A DNA stretch of 64,000 nt from Himantopus leucocephalus. Lineage: Eukaryota; Chordata; Aves; Charadriiformes; Recurvirostridae. The stretch is taken from positions 10,731,895-10,795,894 of the forward strand of contig RSEF01000017.1 of NCBI GenBank assembly GCA_003993805.1. Reading direction: 5' to 3'. Position 1 is the first letter of the stretch; each line of letters starts with the position of its first letter. A program made the translations under genes and the position numbers. The notes beneath the pieces were generated by a model. That model ran no database searches. It saw only the letters and a program-made list of their open reading frames with translations, and had not been told where the DNA came from. Positions 50,134 through 60,730 of this stretch are shown one piece after another.

Positions 50134-50146
50134 CTTTTATTTTTAT
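50134..50146 (-). promoter_or_regulatory. TATA-like A/T stretch upstream of LMX1B
   Basis: On the minus strand this reads ATAAAAATAAAAG, the only A/T-rich island in the first 150 bp upstream of the LMX1B ATG. If used as a TATA box, transcription would start near 50105-50115 and give a 5' UTR of about 105-115 nt. CpG-island promoters often lack a functional TATA, so this is only a candidate. Confidence 0.3.
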
Positions 50147-50157
50147 CTGGGAGACAT
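50143..50157 (-). other. Minimal upstream ORF (4 codons)
   Basis: An ATG at 50157 starts a frame of four codons and a TAA, 141 nt before the LMX1B ATG, in a weak start context. It matters only if transcription begins upstream of 50157. A second ATG frame of 48 codons runs from 50224 to 50078 and also stops before the LMX1B start. Confidence 0.35.
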
Positions 50158-51051
50158 GAGGAGCGTTTCCTGCCTGGGCTTCCAGAGACGGGGGGCAGGG
50201 GCAGGAGCCGGCGCCGCCGCCCATGGGGGCTACACGGGCGCGCACATGCCGCGCACACGGCGCGGGGCAGCCCGCGGTGTCACCTGCTCGCCGGCAGCGC
50301 CGGAGCCCCACGCCCTCCGCGGAGGGCCCTCCCGGGGCCGGGCCGGGCCGGGCGGAGCGGCGCGGCGGGGCCGGGCGGGGCGGCGGGGCTTCCCCGGCGC
50401 TCGGCAGCCCATGTGCCATGCGGCGTCCCGAGGAGCCGCGCCGTTTAGAGCAGGGGCCGCGGCGGAGGAACACACCCCCCGGCGCCTCACCCCTCCTCAA
50501 ACTTGCTGACATTTGAACTCCATTGGTGCGCGCCGTATCGCTGCGCCGCGGTGATCCGTCTCCTCGACGTCAAATAGTGCCCCGGCCCCGCCGGGCCCCC
50601 GCGGCCCCCGAAGCGCGGCGGCGCCCCGGGCGCGGGGCGGGCGGGCTCCGCGCACCCCGGGGCTGCCGAGCGGCGAAGCGGGCCGGGGCCGGGGCCGGGC
50701 GGGGAGAGCGAGCCAGCGAGCGAGCGCGGCCGCCGAGGATCGCGGCGGAGCGGGGCCCCCGCCGCCCCGCGCCCGCTCCCGCCGCCGGCCCCGGCCCCGG
50801 CCCGACGGCGGCTCCCGGCTCCGGCCCCGCCCGGGGTAGGTAGCAGCGCGCGTCCCCCGCCGGGCCGCGGGCAGGTGGCGGCGGGACCGTCCCTCGGGGC
50901 CGCCGTGCGGGGACGCGCGGTCCGTCCCGCGGGCGGCGGCGGCGCGACCGGCCCCGGCGGGGAGGCGGGACGGGGCGCGGGGGTCGCACCGCGCTCGGCC
51001 GTCGCTGCCGGGCGGCTCCGCGCCGCGGCGGCGGGAGGGCCCGGCGGCGGA

Positions 51052-51067
51052 GGGGGGGGGGGGGGGG
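51052..51067. repeat. Poly-G run (16 G), G-quadruplex potential
   Basis: Sixteen consecutive G bases, followed after one T by seven more G bases (51069-51075), upstream of LMX1B. Confidence 0.95.
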
Positions 51068-51469
51068 TGGGGGGGCGGGTGGCGGCCCCGGGGCGGCCTC
51101 CGACCGCCCCGCGCCCTCCCGGGCCGCCGCCGCCGCCCGAGCCGAGCGCCGGCCCGAGGGCTGCGGGGCCCGACCGCGGCGGCGGCGGCCCGGGGGCGAT
51201 CGGCGGCGGCCCCGCGCCCGGAGCCGCTCCCGCACGGCGCGGGGGACGGCGGCGTTGGAGCGCGGAGCGTGTGTCCGCGCAGCGGTGCGGGGCCGCCGCG
51301 CTGGGGCACACCGCGCTCTCATTCCGTCGGAGGAACCAAAACACACGGGAAAAGCCATTCCCACCGCCCTCCGTGCGAGGGGAGAGCGCCCGCAGCCCCG
51401 CGCCGCGGGCTGTCCTTTCGGTTTTGTTTCTCTGCCGACACCGTTAAAAATCTAAACCCGAGGAAATAA

Positions 51470-52540
51470 AAATCCGGAAAGGATTCCGTGCGGAGTTTCT
51501 TAATGTGACCCGTGATATGCCGTGACCCTGCCGAAGGAAGGGAGTTTATTTTGTAATGCTCCCAAAATATTGATATTTAATAAGCGGGACAAGTGTTAAC
51601 TTGAATTACTTAATGCTTCTTTTTCGGGGTCTTAAGATAAAGCCTTCTTTCTGTGCCGTTTTCGTACAGAAGCATCGCCGAAAGAAATTCGTGATTACGT
51701 TTTAGTTAAATATTTTGGAAAGGGTTTTCAGTAATAGAGCTTGTTTGGTTTTTGTTCTGGACAGTACAAATCTGAAAACCTTTGTAGCTAATGCTGAAAA
51801 AATAATATATGATTATTTAATTCTGAGATCAAGATAAAAGCTGCTTAGATTTCCGAGTTCAATCGGTGGAAAAAAAAGCTTGTCGTTTACATTAATTTTT
51901 TATGTTCCCTTCCTATTTTCGCATAAGGATTCAGTGTTCTCCGTCACACGGGGCTTCCGTCAAATTATCTTCTACAATTGCGAGGAAAATTAAAGCCCCT
52001 CTTTCCGTAGTAGTTTTCGTAACTTCTCATTTAAAAAGAAGAAGGAAAAGAAAAACAAAAACAAAAACCCCAACCAACCAACCAAACAAAAAAAAAACCC
52101 AAACCAAAAAAGCAGCGCTGTGCGGCGGGACAGTTGGGAGCGGAGCGGGAACCCTCCCAAGCTCGCACCCGCAGCAATAATTCAATCTTTGTTCGTGGGC
52201 TTTTACTCACAAATATCACACCAAAGATTTGTTGCTTCTTGCCATGTGTGTGTACGAACACTGCAGCGGATAATTATTATCCCTGCCTCTTACCCCGAGA
52301 ACAATTCGATGAGGTGTTATATTCGGTTTATATAGTGCTTTTAACGAAAAACAAAATACAATTAAAACACCCACGCGCAAAACCATCACAGAAATAAAAC
52401 CAAACCAAGCCTAACGCAACCCCTCCTCCCCGTGGCTCGCTTCTAATTCTCTATTTATTTGCAAGGCAAATCTTTTTGTTTTGAGGTGTTTTGTTTTAAT
52501 TTTGAGAGCCGAGCGAGAAGTGCAGCCAGTCGCAATTCCG
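51470..52540. promoter_or_regulatory. AT-rich interval splitting the upstream CpG domain
   Basis: About 1.1 kb of AT-rich DNA lies between two very GC-rich blocks, 1.5-2.5 kb upstream of the LMX1B start. The left part (51480-51900) is complex and enhancer-like. The right part includes A/C-rich low-complexity sequence at about 52035-52112. No open frame is convincing. Confidence 0.4.
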
Positions 52541-52624
52541 CGTTTCCTAAACAAGGCGGGGAAGGACGAGGCACCGGAATAAACAACGGAGGGCTGCGCC
52601 CGCCGGCGGACCCCCCCGGCCGCC

Positions 52625-52649
52625 CCGCTCCGCTCCGCTCCGCTCCGCT
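52625..52649. repeat. (CCGCT)5 pentanucleotide repeat
   Basis: Five perfect CCGCT units in GC-rich upstream DNA. A related array in the opposite orientation lies at 57497-57520. Confidence 0.95.
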
Positions 52650-52774
52650 CCCTCCTCCGCGCCCGCCCGGGGAGCGCCGGGGGGGTCCGCTGGGGCTGCG
52701 CGGAGGGACCCCCTCCTCCGCGGGTCTGCGGTCGTGAGCGCGACCGAACCGCCTGGCCCGGCGGTGGCGCCCGT

Positions 52775-52817
52775 GGCAGCGAGGGGCAGCGAGGGGCAGC
52801 GAGGGGCAGCGAGGGGC
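52775..52817. repeat. 10-bp tandem repeat (GAGGGGCAGC)
   Basis: Three perfect copies (52781-52810) of a 10-bp unit, with partial copies on both sides. Confidence 0.95.
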
Positions 52818-53045
52818 GCGGGGCCGCTCGGCGGCCGCGGCCGAGGGACCCCCCCCCTTCCCCTCCGTGAGAGCGCCGTCCCCGCCGGGGGCGGGGGGGG
52901 TCCGTCCTGCCTGCGCGCCGCCGCAGCCCCGACCCCGCCCGCGGGTGTGCCTTCCCGCCTGCCGCCATGCGCCCCCCCGCCCCGACCCGCACCGCCCGCT
53001 CCCCCCGGCTGCGGCGGGGCGGCCCCGCGGGGGGGGGGGGGCCCC

Positions 53046-53046
53046 N
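53046..53046. other. Single N after a poly-G run
   Basis: One ambiguous base follows a G run and CCCC; likely a homopolymer-related join. Confidence 0.95.
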
Positions 53047-53213
53047 TTTGCCGCGCCGGTGCGGGGCGTGCGGCTCGGCGGGCGCGGGGGTGTCCCGGCC
53101 GGGGGCGGCGGGGTCCGGCCCGGTGCCCGGTGCGGCGGGGCCTCGGGCGCAGCCTGCCCCCTGCCGGCGCGCAGCGGCACGGCCGGGGCTCCGCGGGCGC
53201 GGCGGGGCCGGGC

Positions 53214-53240
53214 CGGGAGCGGGGCCGGGAGCGGGGCCGG
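53214..53240. repeat. 12-bp GC-rich tandem repeat
   Basis: Two copies of a GGGAGCGGGGCC unit plus a partial copy. Confidence 0.85.
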
Positions 53241-53458
53241 GGTCAGCCGGGGCGAGCGGCGCCCGGGGGGCGGGCGGCCCGGGGCCGACGGCGCGGCTCG
53301 GGGCGGGCGGGAGCGGGGCCGGCGGTCCCGAGTGCGGTCCCGCGGGGAGACGGCCGGGCCGCCCTCCCCTTGACGGGGCGCACCGGCCTCCCGCCTCGGT
53401 GTGCGCGGCCGCCGGCCCCCGGCTCCGGCCGCTGCGCCCCGGCGGCGGGGGGGGGGGG

Positions 53459-53459
53459 N
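53459..53459. other. Single N inside a poly-G run
   Basis: One ambiguous base in a homopolymer G stretch, just upstream of a splice-acceptor-like sequence. Confidence 0.95.
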
Positions 53460-53511
53460 GGGAGCCCCGGGGACACCGGCTCACTCTGTCCTGTTTTTTC
53501 TCCACCCGCAG

Positions 53512-53987
53512 CTGGACGCCGCGGAGCCCCGGCCTTCCCCAGCGGCCCACGCCGAAGCATCGCCGCCCGGGGAGCCCTCCGCGGCGGGCGGCGCTCGGGG
53601 GGCGCGGGGGCACCGGCCCGGCCGCACGGCGGACAGGGGCCGAGCTCGTCGCGGGTGCAGCCACCGGGACGGAGACCGGCGGACCCCTCTCGGGCGGCCT
53701 CGCCGCCCCCGACCCGCGGAGCCCCCCCCGCGTACCGGGCGCTCCCCAGAAGCGCTCTGCAGCCCGCGGCTCCCGCCCAGCGCCCGGCGGCGGCGCCCAC
53801 CCCGCGGTGCCTCCCCGCCGCCGCAGCGCCCGCCGGGGCCGGGCCGGGCCACCGTGCGGAGCAGCCACACCGACCCCCGCCGGCCCGGGAGCCGCGGCGG
53901 AGCGGGCCCCTGCCCGGGGAGAGCCGCCGCCGGGCGCGCTCGGCCACGAGTGACGCGGCCCGCTCTCCCTCCCTCGCAAGGATAAAT
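53512..53987 (+). ncRNA. Candidate exon of a transcript divergent from LMX1B
   Basis: A strong plus-strand acceptor ends at 53511: a pyrimidine-rich tract from about 53481 (including CTGTTTTTTCTCCACCCGCAG). A matching donor, AAAT followed by GTAAGC, begins at 53988. These would bound a 476-nt exon, 3.5 kb upstream of LMX1B and on the opposite strand, the position expected for a divergent lncRNA from a CpG-island promoter. The exon is GC-rich; open frames through it show no recognisable protein features. There is no expression evidence, and acceptor-like sequences occur by chance. Confidence 0.25.
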
Positions 53988-54599
53988 GTAAGCGAGCTGC
54001 AAAGTGTAGTTACTAATAACAATAACAATAAATTATCGGGCTGTTGCTCAGTAGCGCAAACAAACGCTGGCCGCGAACCACGCGGAGCCTCCCCGCGCCT
54101 CGCAGCCGCCCCCCCGGGGACCGGCCTGTCCGCCGCACCGGGGAGGGTCCCTGCTCGCCCCGCAGCCTCACGCAGCCGGTGACCGGGCCGCACCGGGGCC
54201 GCCGCGGGCGGTGGGCGGACGGGCTGGAGCCGGCGGGGTCTGCGCTCCGCGCCCGAGGGCCCGACCCCCGCCCGGGGAGCCGGGGAACCCCCGCGCCGGC
54301 AGGCCGCGGTCGGAGGCCGCGCCGCGTGGAAGGCGGCGAACACCGAGCCGGTATTTTAATTAAGCAGGGTCTCTTTGATATAGGCAGCCCGATGCTATCT
54401 CTGCGCGCTGTTCCCTTCACGGCAGCTTTTGGGTAGGAAAATTGCTGAGAAAGCGGGATCAGACGGAGCGCCGGAGCCGCCGGAGCAGCCAGAAAGCCCC
54501 GGGGAAGGCGGCGGTGCGTGTGCGAGTGCGCGGCGCGCTGGGAGTTCCAGCTCTGCTGTGGTGCGGTGCGCGCTGGGTGCATTTTCGGGGGGCCTGGAG

Positions 54600-54720
54600 G
54601 AACCAGAGTCAATTTACCATGATTAAAGGCACAAGCGAGGAGGCGCCACACATTTGCATGCGCCTTCATGTTTCCTAAGTGGATTTTTGAGGGCAGCGCG
54701 GCAGACAGGCTTGGGCTCCG
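54600..54720. promoter_or_regulatory. AT-rich island with a perfect octamer site
   Basis: A short non-CpG stretch in the upstream GC domain containing ATTTGCAT (54652-54659), the POU octamer on the minus strand. Possibly a regulatory core 4.6 kb upstream of LMX1B. Confidence 0.35.
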
Positions 54721-55424
54721 CGTCCCCCTTCGCCGGCAAAGCGCCTCGCCGCGCGGCCTCGGGGACCGGAGGTCTGGGACCACTCTCCCGCCCGAGCGCG
54801 CCGCGGGACGGGCCTCGGTACCAGCGCCCCGTCGGGGCCGCGCTGCCCCGGAGCGGTGCCGCTCCGCCGCCCGGTCCCTCCTGCGGCGACAGGCGCGGCT
54901 CCGCGCTGTCCTCCCTCCCGCCGCGGGCCGGCGGCTCGCCCGGCGCCGGGCACGACGCTCAGCCCTCGCCCCTCCGGCCTCCCTCCGCACGCCTCCCCTG
55001 GCCCCGCGGCCGGGCGCGGCCCGTGTTCCCGGCGCAGCCCCGTCCCCCGCCCGGGACAAGAGCGGAGCGGCCGTCGCTCCCGGCCCGGCGGCCCCGGGCA
55101 GGCGGCTGAGGCCCGGGGGCGGCAGAGGCGGACGGCGGGGTCGGGTCTCCCGGCTCCGGGTCCAGTTCGGACCCAACCGAAGCGCTCTGGCTGCCGACCG
55201 GCTTGCCTCCCCCACCAGCCCGGCTCGCCCTCCCGCCGGGCGCGGCAGGGACCCGACGGGGCGGCCGGGCCGGCCGAGCCCCGCTGGCAGCGGCGTGGCG
55301 CGCACATGTGTCCCCGCGGCGGCCGTGCCAGGTGCGGGGCTGGGGGCAGAGTTTAGCGCCAGGCTCTGACGGCTCCGCGGGCTCCCCAGCCCGGGGGCGT
55401 GGGGGGGGCTTTTCCCAGTTCAGG

Positions 55425-55555
55425 GCAAATACCTTCGTTTCACTGGGAAATTTAACCTCTCCTTGGAGTTGGATCCATTATACGGGTTTAATATCCGCTC
55501 TTTTACAGCTCAGCGCTGTAAAGGCAGCAGCCAGGTCTGTGAACTCTGACATGTG
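55425..55555. promoter_or_regulatory. AT-rich island with an inverted repeat
   Basis: A sharply bounded lower-GC stretch. TTTACAGC (55502-55509) and GCTGTAAA (55515-55522) form a perfect 8-bp inverted repeat with a 5-bp spacer. Candidate protein-binding or hairpin element. Confidence 0.35.
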
Positions 55556-57496
55556 CGCCCGCGGGGGGGGGACGGGACCTGCCGGCGCGGGGCGCGCCTG
55601 CGAGCGCGGCCTTTCATCTACGGGGCCGCCGCACCGGCCCCGCCGACGGCAGCGGGGGGAGGCGGCGGCGCTCCCCCCGACCCGCGCTGCCCGGCGGGGC
55701 CCGAACCGCCCGCGCTCCCGCCCCGTCCCTCGGGGCCCCCGCCGCGGCCCCGGGCTTCCGCGGCCCCGAGGCGCCCCCCGGCCGCCACGAAGCGCCGGGC
55801 GTGCTGGCGGGGTCCCACGGCTCCGCCGCTCACGCCGAGCGGGCCGGGCCGGCGCGGCGGGCGGCCTCCCCCGAGCCGCGGCACGGCAGGTGCCCCGGGG
55901 GCGCGGGGGGAGGCCGGGAGCCCCGCCGAGCCGGTGCCGAGGGCCGTCCCCGCCGGCGGGACGCGCTCCCGCAGAGCCCCGCTCCCGCACGGGCGTGAGC
56001 GGGGCGGTGCGACGGAGGGACGGGAAGGGACGAGGCGACCCCGAACCTTCCGCTCGTTCTCCCGCGAACTGGCAGGTGCGTGGGGCGGCCCGCGCGGGGG
56101 CACCGGGACCGCGCTGACCCCGGGGCCGGGCCGGGCCCTCGGCCCTCGTAGCCGGGCGGGAGGGACCGGCGGTAGCGGCCCGGCCCGGCCCCGCGGGCAC
56201 GGCGAGGGCTCGGCGCCAGCACTGCCGCCGGGCGGGGGGGGGGCTGCGGGGCGGCGCCGGGAACCGCGCCGGGAGCCCGCTCCGCCGGTGCGGACGGCCG
56301 CGCAAGGCCGCCCGGCGGGACCCCGGCACCCGCGGGCCCCGCCGCCCCCCCGGGCAGCAGCCCCGGCTCCCGCGGCCCGTGCCGAGCGGCGCTGGGGCCC
56401 GTCGGAGCGGGGCGGCGGCGGGAGCGCCCGTGCGGCTGCCGAGGGCGGCGGGGGCCGCTCGCCGGGCGGGGAGCGGGTTGCCGTCGGAGGGGGCCCGCTC
56501 CTCGGAGGGGAGGGAGCTGGCCGCTCCTCTGCTTTTCCGGCGCTCTGCGGGATCATTTCTATACGTTTAATCGAGGAATCTAAATAAAACTCAATTTTCA
56601 GGAAAAGAAAAAAGAAATCCCCAAATTTCAGCCCCGAGAAATCGTTTCTCCCGGGGCTGGGCAGCCTCTGCCTTACGGCTCACGTCCCCCCCCGCCGTGC
56701 CGACGGGACGGCGGCCGCTCCGAGCCGCTCTCCATCCTCCCCCGCGGCGCCGGGCCCCGTCGAAACCGGCTCCGCGCACCCCGCGCTGCCGCCGCCGCCC
56801 CGCCTGTGCCCGCGGCCCTTCCGCTCCTCTCCGCCGGGAGCTCGGGGGCGGCGCGGCCCGACCCGCCGAGCCCGCCGCCGCGGGATGCTTCTCCCCTCCC
56901 GGGCCGTCCCCGGGCGCCCGTTGCCCGGCGCGGTGCGTGGGCCGAGCGGGGCCCGGGGGAAGCGGCCGGCCCTGCCCCGGCTGCGCGGTCCTGCCCCGCC
57001 GTGCCGGGGGGCCCGGGCCCGTCCCTTCGCCGTCCGCTCCCGCGGGAGCCCGGGGCCCGGCCCGGCCCGGCGCCCGCTCCCGAGGGGTCCGGCGGTGCGG
57101 AGCCCCCTCCCCGGCCAGGGCCGCCCCGAGCCCCCGGAGCCGCCGGTAGCCGGAGCGTCCGGCCCCGGCGCGGTGCCGGGATGGACCGAGGCCGCTGCCC
57201 CGGGCGCGGCTGCCCTGCCCGGTGCTTCTTGCAGGGAGAAACGGAAAACAAAGGGCTCGGAGAGAAAGTGGAGAGGGCTTTGCCGGCCCGACGGTATCGC
57301 CTTTTACGTAAAGATATTAATAGTTAGCAGCAAACGCGGGCGGCAGGTAACTGTGTTACATTCTCTGATTGGGCTTTTCGGCTGCGCTGTCCTGAACTGC
57401 CGTCGAAAACACAACGCGCTCACGTAAACCGGGGCGATGTCGGAGGCCGCGGGCATAAACGGCCGCAAACGGCGCCGGTCTCCGCGCTGCCTCGCC

Positions 57497-57520
57497 GAGC
57501 GGAGCGGAGCGGAGCGGAGC
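57497..57520. repeat. (GGAGC)n pentanucleotide repeat
   Basis: Four perfect GGAGC units plus a partial one. On the other strand this is the same GCTCC/CCGCT-type motif seen at 52625-52649. Confidence 0.92.
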
Positions 57521-57765
57521 GCTCCTTTCTGGTTTGCGCCAGTGAGTGCTGCGCTGCCCCTGCGGAGGGCGGGGGGGGCAGTACGTGCGGCGGCGCTCCG
57601 AGCACACGCGGTCCAGCGAGAGCGAAGCAAAGCGCCGGAGCGCGCGTGCGGCGGGATCGCGCTCAGCGGACGCCGCGGAGGGCCGCGGGCGGGAGAGCGG
57701 GGGGGGGGGCGGCGCCCCGAGAGCCCCCGGCCCCGCGGAGCTGCCCCTGCGCCGCCGCGCTGCGG

Positions 57766-57833
57766 GCCCGTCTCGCTTCCAGCCCCGTCTCGCTTCCAGC
57801 CCCGTCTCGCTTCCAGCCCCGTCTCGCTTCCAG
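57766..57833. repeat. 17-bp minisatellite, four copies
   Basis: Four copies of a 17-bp unit (CCCCGTCTCGCTTCCAG; the first starts with G). Seventeen is not a multiple of three, so each copy shifts the frame, arguing against coding. Confidence 0.95.
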
Positions 57834-58159
57834 CCTTCTGCTGCCCCGCGCCCGAGCGCACGCCCGGCACCTCCTCGCGGTGTCGCTCCCCGGCGTGACA
57901 CGGTGTCACCCGGCGCCGGCCCAGCGCGCCGAGGACGCGCACGAAGCCGCGGACTCTTCTGGCGGCGGCTTCTCGTCCTCTCGCCCTCGCTCTGCGCGTC
58001 GGACGGCGGCGGGAGGCTCCGCTCCCCCGGCCCCGGGGCTGCGCTCCGCCGGCCCCGCCGCGCTCCCTCGGCTGCCCGCTCCGCCGCGCCGCCCTCCCGC
58101 GCCGGGACACCGGCAGGCACGGAAGAACACGGTTATTTTTCCTCCCAGTGTCAATAAGC

Positions 58160-58420
58160 ACTCGCAGCTTACTATTTCTAGTTATCTCGGACCGTAAGTT
58201 TATGTAAACTCAGCTGTGGCATCGGACTGGCGCAGCCCCTTCTAAAGGTGTTTTCCTAAAAGAAATCCTCTGATCCCGGGGCTCAAAGGTTATCACGAAC
58301 AATAAACACTTTCACCCTCGGCCTCATTTAGACAATGACAGATGAGCCGATTTGACACTCCTCCCCGCACTACAGATCTGCTCCTCTAATTATTTTAGCA
58401 TTTTTATTTTGGGTCAGAAT
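58160..58420. promoter_or_regulatory. Candidate conserved non-coding element upstream of LMX1B
   Basis: A complex, repeat-free block at the outer edge of the CpG domain with several developmental factor cores: CTCAAAGG (TCF/LEF-like), AACAATAAACAC (SOX/FOX-like), CAATGACAGATGAG (MEIS/TGIF-like) and CTAATTATTT (homeodomain). It lies 8.2 kb upstream of the LMX1B start. The call is by texture and motif density. Confidence 0.4.
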
Positions 58421-60479
58421 GAGGGATCTGCATCGTTTTCGCCGGAGCTGCCGTGCCCGCTTTTGCCTCTGGTGCCCGTTTTGGTGTCGCACGTTTTGTA
58501 GCTCCGCACGGGGAAAACGGGGGGGGAGAGTCGGAGGGCGATGGAGCGGGTTCGCCCGCTCACAGCCCCGCTCCCGGGTTTGCTCTTCCCGTAGACATTC
58601 CCTGGGTATTTCTGAAGTCCCATATTTGCACAATACACGGGGGAAAGGTGTTCCCCAAGAACAGTCGGGTTATCCGATGAACGTGTACCGAAACAGCCAC
58701 TTTTGCCGCAGATTTGGCGCACCCTTTCAACCCGGGTGAAAAGGGACTACAAAGCGGATGAAGGAGAGTGGATGGAGAACTTCAGAGTCTGATTTTCAAT
58801 GGGATCCCCACAGACGGGAACGCATTCGGTTGCAGTCTCGGCCACCCGAAAGCTTGGGGGACAGCATGCCACCCCCACCCCCCGGTGATGATCTCACACT
58901 TTTGAAGCCGCGAGTTTCACAGCGTCAGTTCTGGTTTGTCCAGTCCCTTGTCCACGCAGAGCGAGAGCCCGATCTAGAAACAAAACAACGCCCCAACGCA
59001 ACCCCAGGAAGCCCGTCATATCCATAAATGCGTTTACATTCCTGATTTGGGCCGCAGGAGCGCGCTCAGGACGACGGGTTATCACCGAGCCGCCGGCCAG
59101 CGCTGCACCGCTGGGGGTCCGCTGCGCCCCCCCCGCACCGCCCGGCGCTCCAGCCCGGCCCGGGGGGGAACGCACGAAGGGAAGGCACGGCAGAGCCGCC
59201 CCCCCGGGCGGGATCTGCGCCAGTTCCCCGCGCAGGGTCCCGAGCCCGGGCAGCCCCGGGCCGGCGGTGCGGGACCCCCGGCAGCCCCCCCGGGCTGCCC
59301 CTGCCCGCGGCACCGGGCTCAGCCCCTCGCCGGCGGCGGAGCCGGGATCTGCCGGGACAGACACCTCGGCTCGGAGTCTTCAATACCAACAGCACACGAG
59401 CGCCTGGGTCTGAATTTTTACTAGTGTCAAGGAATAAACCCATTGCTCATAAAATTGGGGGAAGACCGAGTATGTTGATGTGTTGTTACACCGGTTTTTT
59501 TATATGGCAGGTTATAAGATTACTCAGGAGGCCAATACAGCACGTTAAAGGGGCTCTCACGTCCTGTTTTCCTCAGCTGTGAAAGTTGGTGAAGTGATAG
59601 GACTAGGGGTCACACACATTTAGACCCCCTTTATCACAGGGAGGAATTTCACAGCAGAGCACAAGGAAAGCATGAAACCTCAATTAGCTGATTTCAAGCT
59701 ATCATCAGACACCGGACAACGTGCCGTACTTTTAAAATTTTGTTTCTGACGCCTTTTGTGCTACAGATCCTTTTCCCTGCCTTTGTGTGGGAAGAAGGGG
59801 TTGCAATCAAAGATGCTAAGAAAATGTGTGGTTAATTGGTAAAATATGATGTTAGAATAAGATATTCGTAAGATATATTAATATAAGTTATTGACAAGAT
59901 ATTAAAATGCTGCTGTTAAAATGGGACAAGACAGTAGTGAAGCCTGTAAGGGTTTGAATTTTCAAGCTCAATTGACCAAAGAAGGTGAAGAAACACTGCA
60001 CAACGTTTAACATTTTGTTGTAAAGCCCTAAGTATCCGTGTTGCCGGAGCAGCCACCGCTCCCTGAAACAACGGCTTCAACGGCTTAGTGTCAGATACCG
60101 CCGGCTCCCCCACCGAGGACAGGTAGGACGACCCGGGGACCGCATCGCTCCTGGAAGGGACAATGTCTCTGTCTGCCGCGGACACGGCTGGGACAGCCCT
60201 GCCGAGGACTGGGCTGTGCGCCGAGAGGCGGGGAGGAGGGCAGGACAAAGATGGGCGAAACTGCCTCAGTGTAAACGCTGAAAAGGCTGAGAAGAGGCGG
60301 GTAACGGGATGTGTGAAGGGCAAAACGGGGTAAAGATGAAGAGGAATTTTCAGGGTAACGTTTTGTTTCCTTTTGGCAGGTGAAAGACGTCCAAAGCAGT
60401 TGTTACGGGTGGCTGAACGCAGTCTTCAGCGCTTTGAGATACACAGCTGAAAACATCACATGTCCACCAGCAAGAATGC
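58421..60479. other. Upstream flanking segment, no gene seen
   Basis: Mixed composition with a CpG-rich patch at about 59050-59370, then AT-rich DNA. Acceptor-like plus-strand sequences end near 59576 and 60379, but no exon can be supported. No transposon recognised. Confidence 0.5.
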
Positions 60480-60730
60480 ATGCTTCTAAAATATAATTAC
60501 CTTGGAAAAAATAGCATTTTAATTTAAATTACAATTGTTCTATGAGAGACAGATGTGAACTGCTAAAATGTTTATAACGCGGCTTAACAGTAAAAAAACA
60601 AATATTAATGAAATGTGTTTCACTGATGGGATTTGATTGGCATGCTGTATTAATTACAGGCCTTTCACCTCTGAAACTGCCGTTCTAATCCTGTCAGTGC
60701 CCAGGGAAAACAATTTAAAGCTTGTTTATA
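60480..60730. promoter_or_regulatory. Candidate conserved non-coding element upstream of LMX1B
   Basis: A repeat-free AT-rich block with the 12-bp palindrome TAATTTAAATTA (60520-60531), GATTTGATTGGC and GCTGTATTAATTACAGG (60645-60661). The dense homeodomain cores and lack of repeats resemble distal enhancers of homeobox genes. Confidence 0.4.

Larger units (their letters stand above)
50003..51470 (-). promoter_or_regulatory. LMX1B: LMX1B 5' UTR/promoter CpG island (proximal)
   Basis: This very GC- and CpG-rich block lies directly upstream of the LMX1B start codon and joins the GC-rich DNA around exons 1-2 (from about 48500), forming an island of roughly 3 kb. It holds many GC-box-like stretches, a 16-base G run at 51052-51067 with G-quadruplex potential, and one A/T-rich TATA-like motif. 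No transcription start can be fixed from sequence, so the 5' UTR/promoter boundary is undefined. Long open frames here are expected by chance, since stop codons are AT-rich. Confidence 0.75.
52560..58130. other. Upstream CpG-rich domain
   Basis: A further 5.5 kb of very GC- and CpG-rich sequence upstream of LMX1B, with short AT-rich interruptions near 53980-54060, 54340-54440, 54590-54690, 55425-55555 and 56560-56640. Such extended islands are typical of Polycomb-regulated developmental genes (family knowledge). It holds several short tandem repeats, two N bases and a candidate plus-strand exon. Long open frames on both strands are composition artefacts. Confidence 0.65.

Noticed and set aside
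49917..50258. A 113-codon frame overlapping the LMX1B start, stopping next to Met30
   Set aside because: It starts at GTG and has no internal ATG, so it is not a plausible overlapping upstream ORF in a vertebrate mRNA.
52411..53979. A 522-codon minus-strand open frame across two N bases
   Set aside because: It depends on the unknown length at both N positions and consists of low-complexity proline/arginine/alanine sequence; a composition artefact.
54013..55305. A 430-codon minus-strand open frame in the upstream CpG domain
   Set aside because: Stop codons are rare at this base composition and equally long frames exist on the plus strand. No protein family is recognisable.
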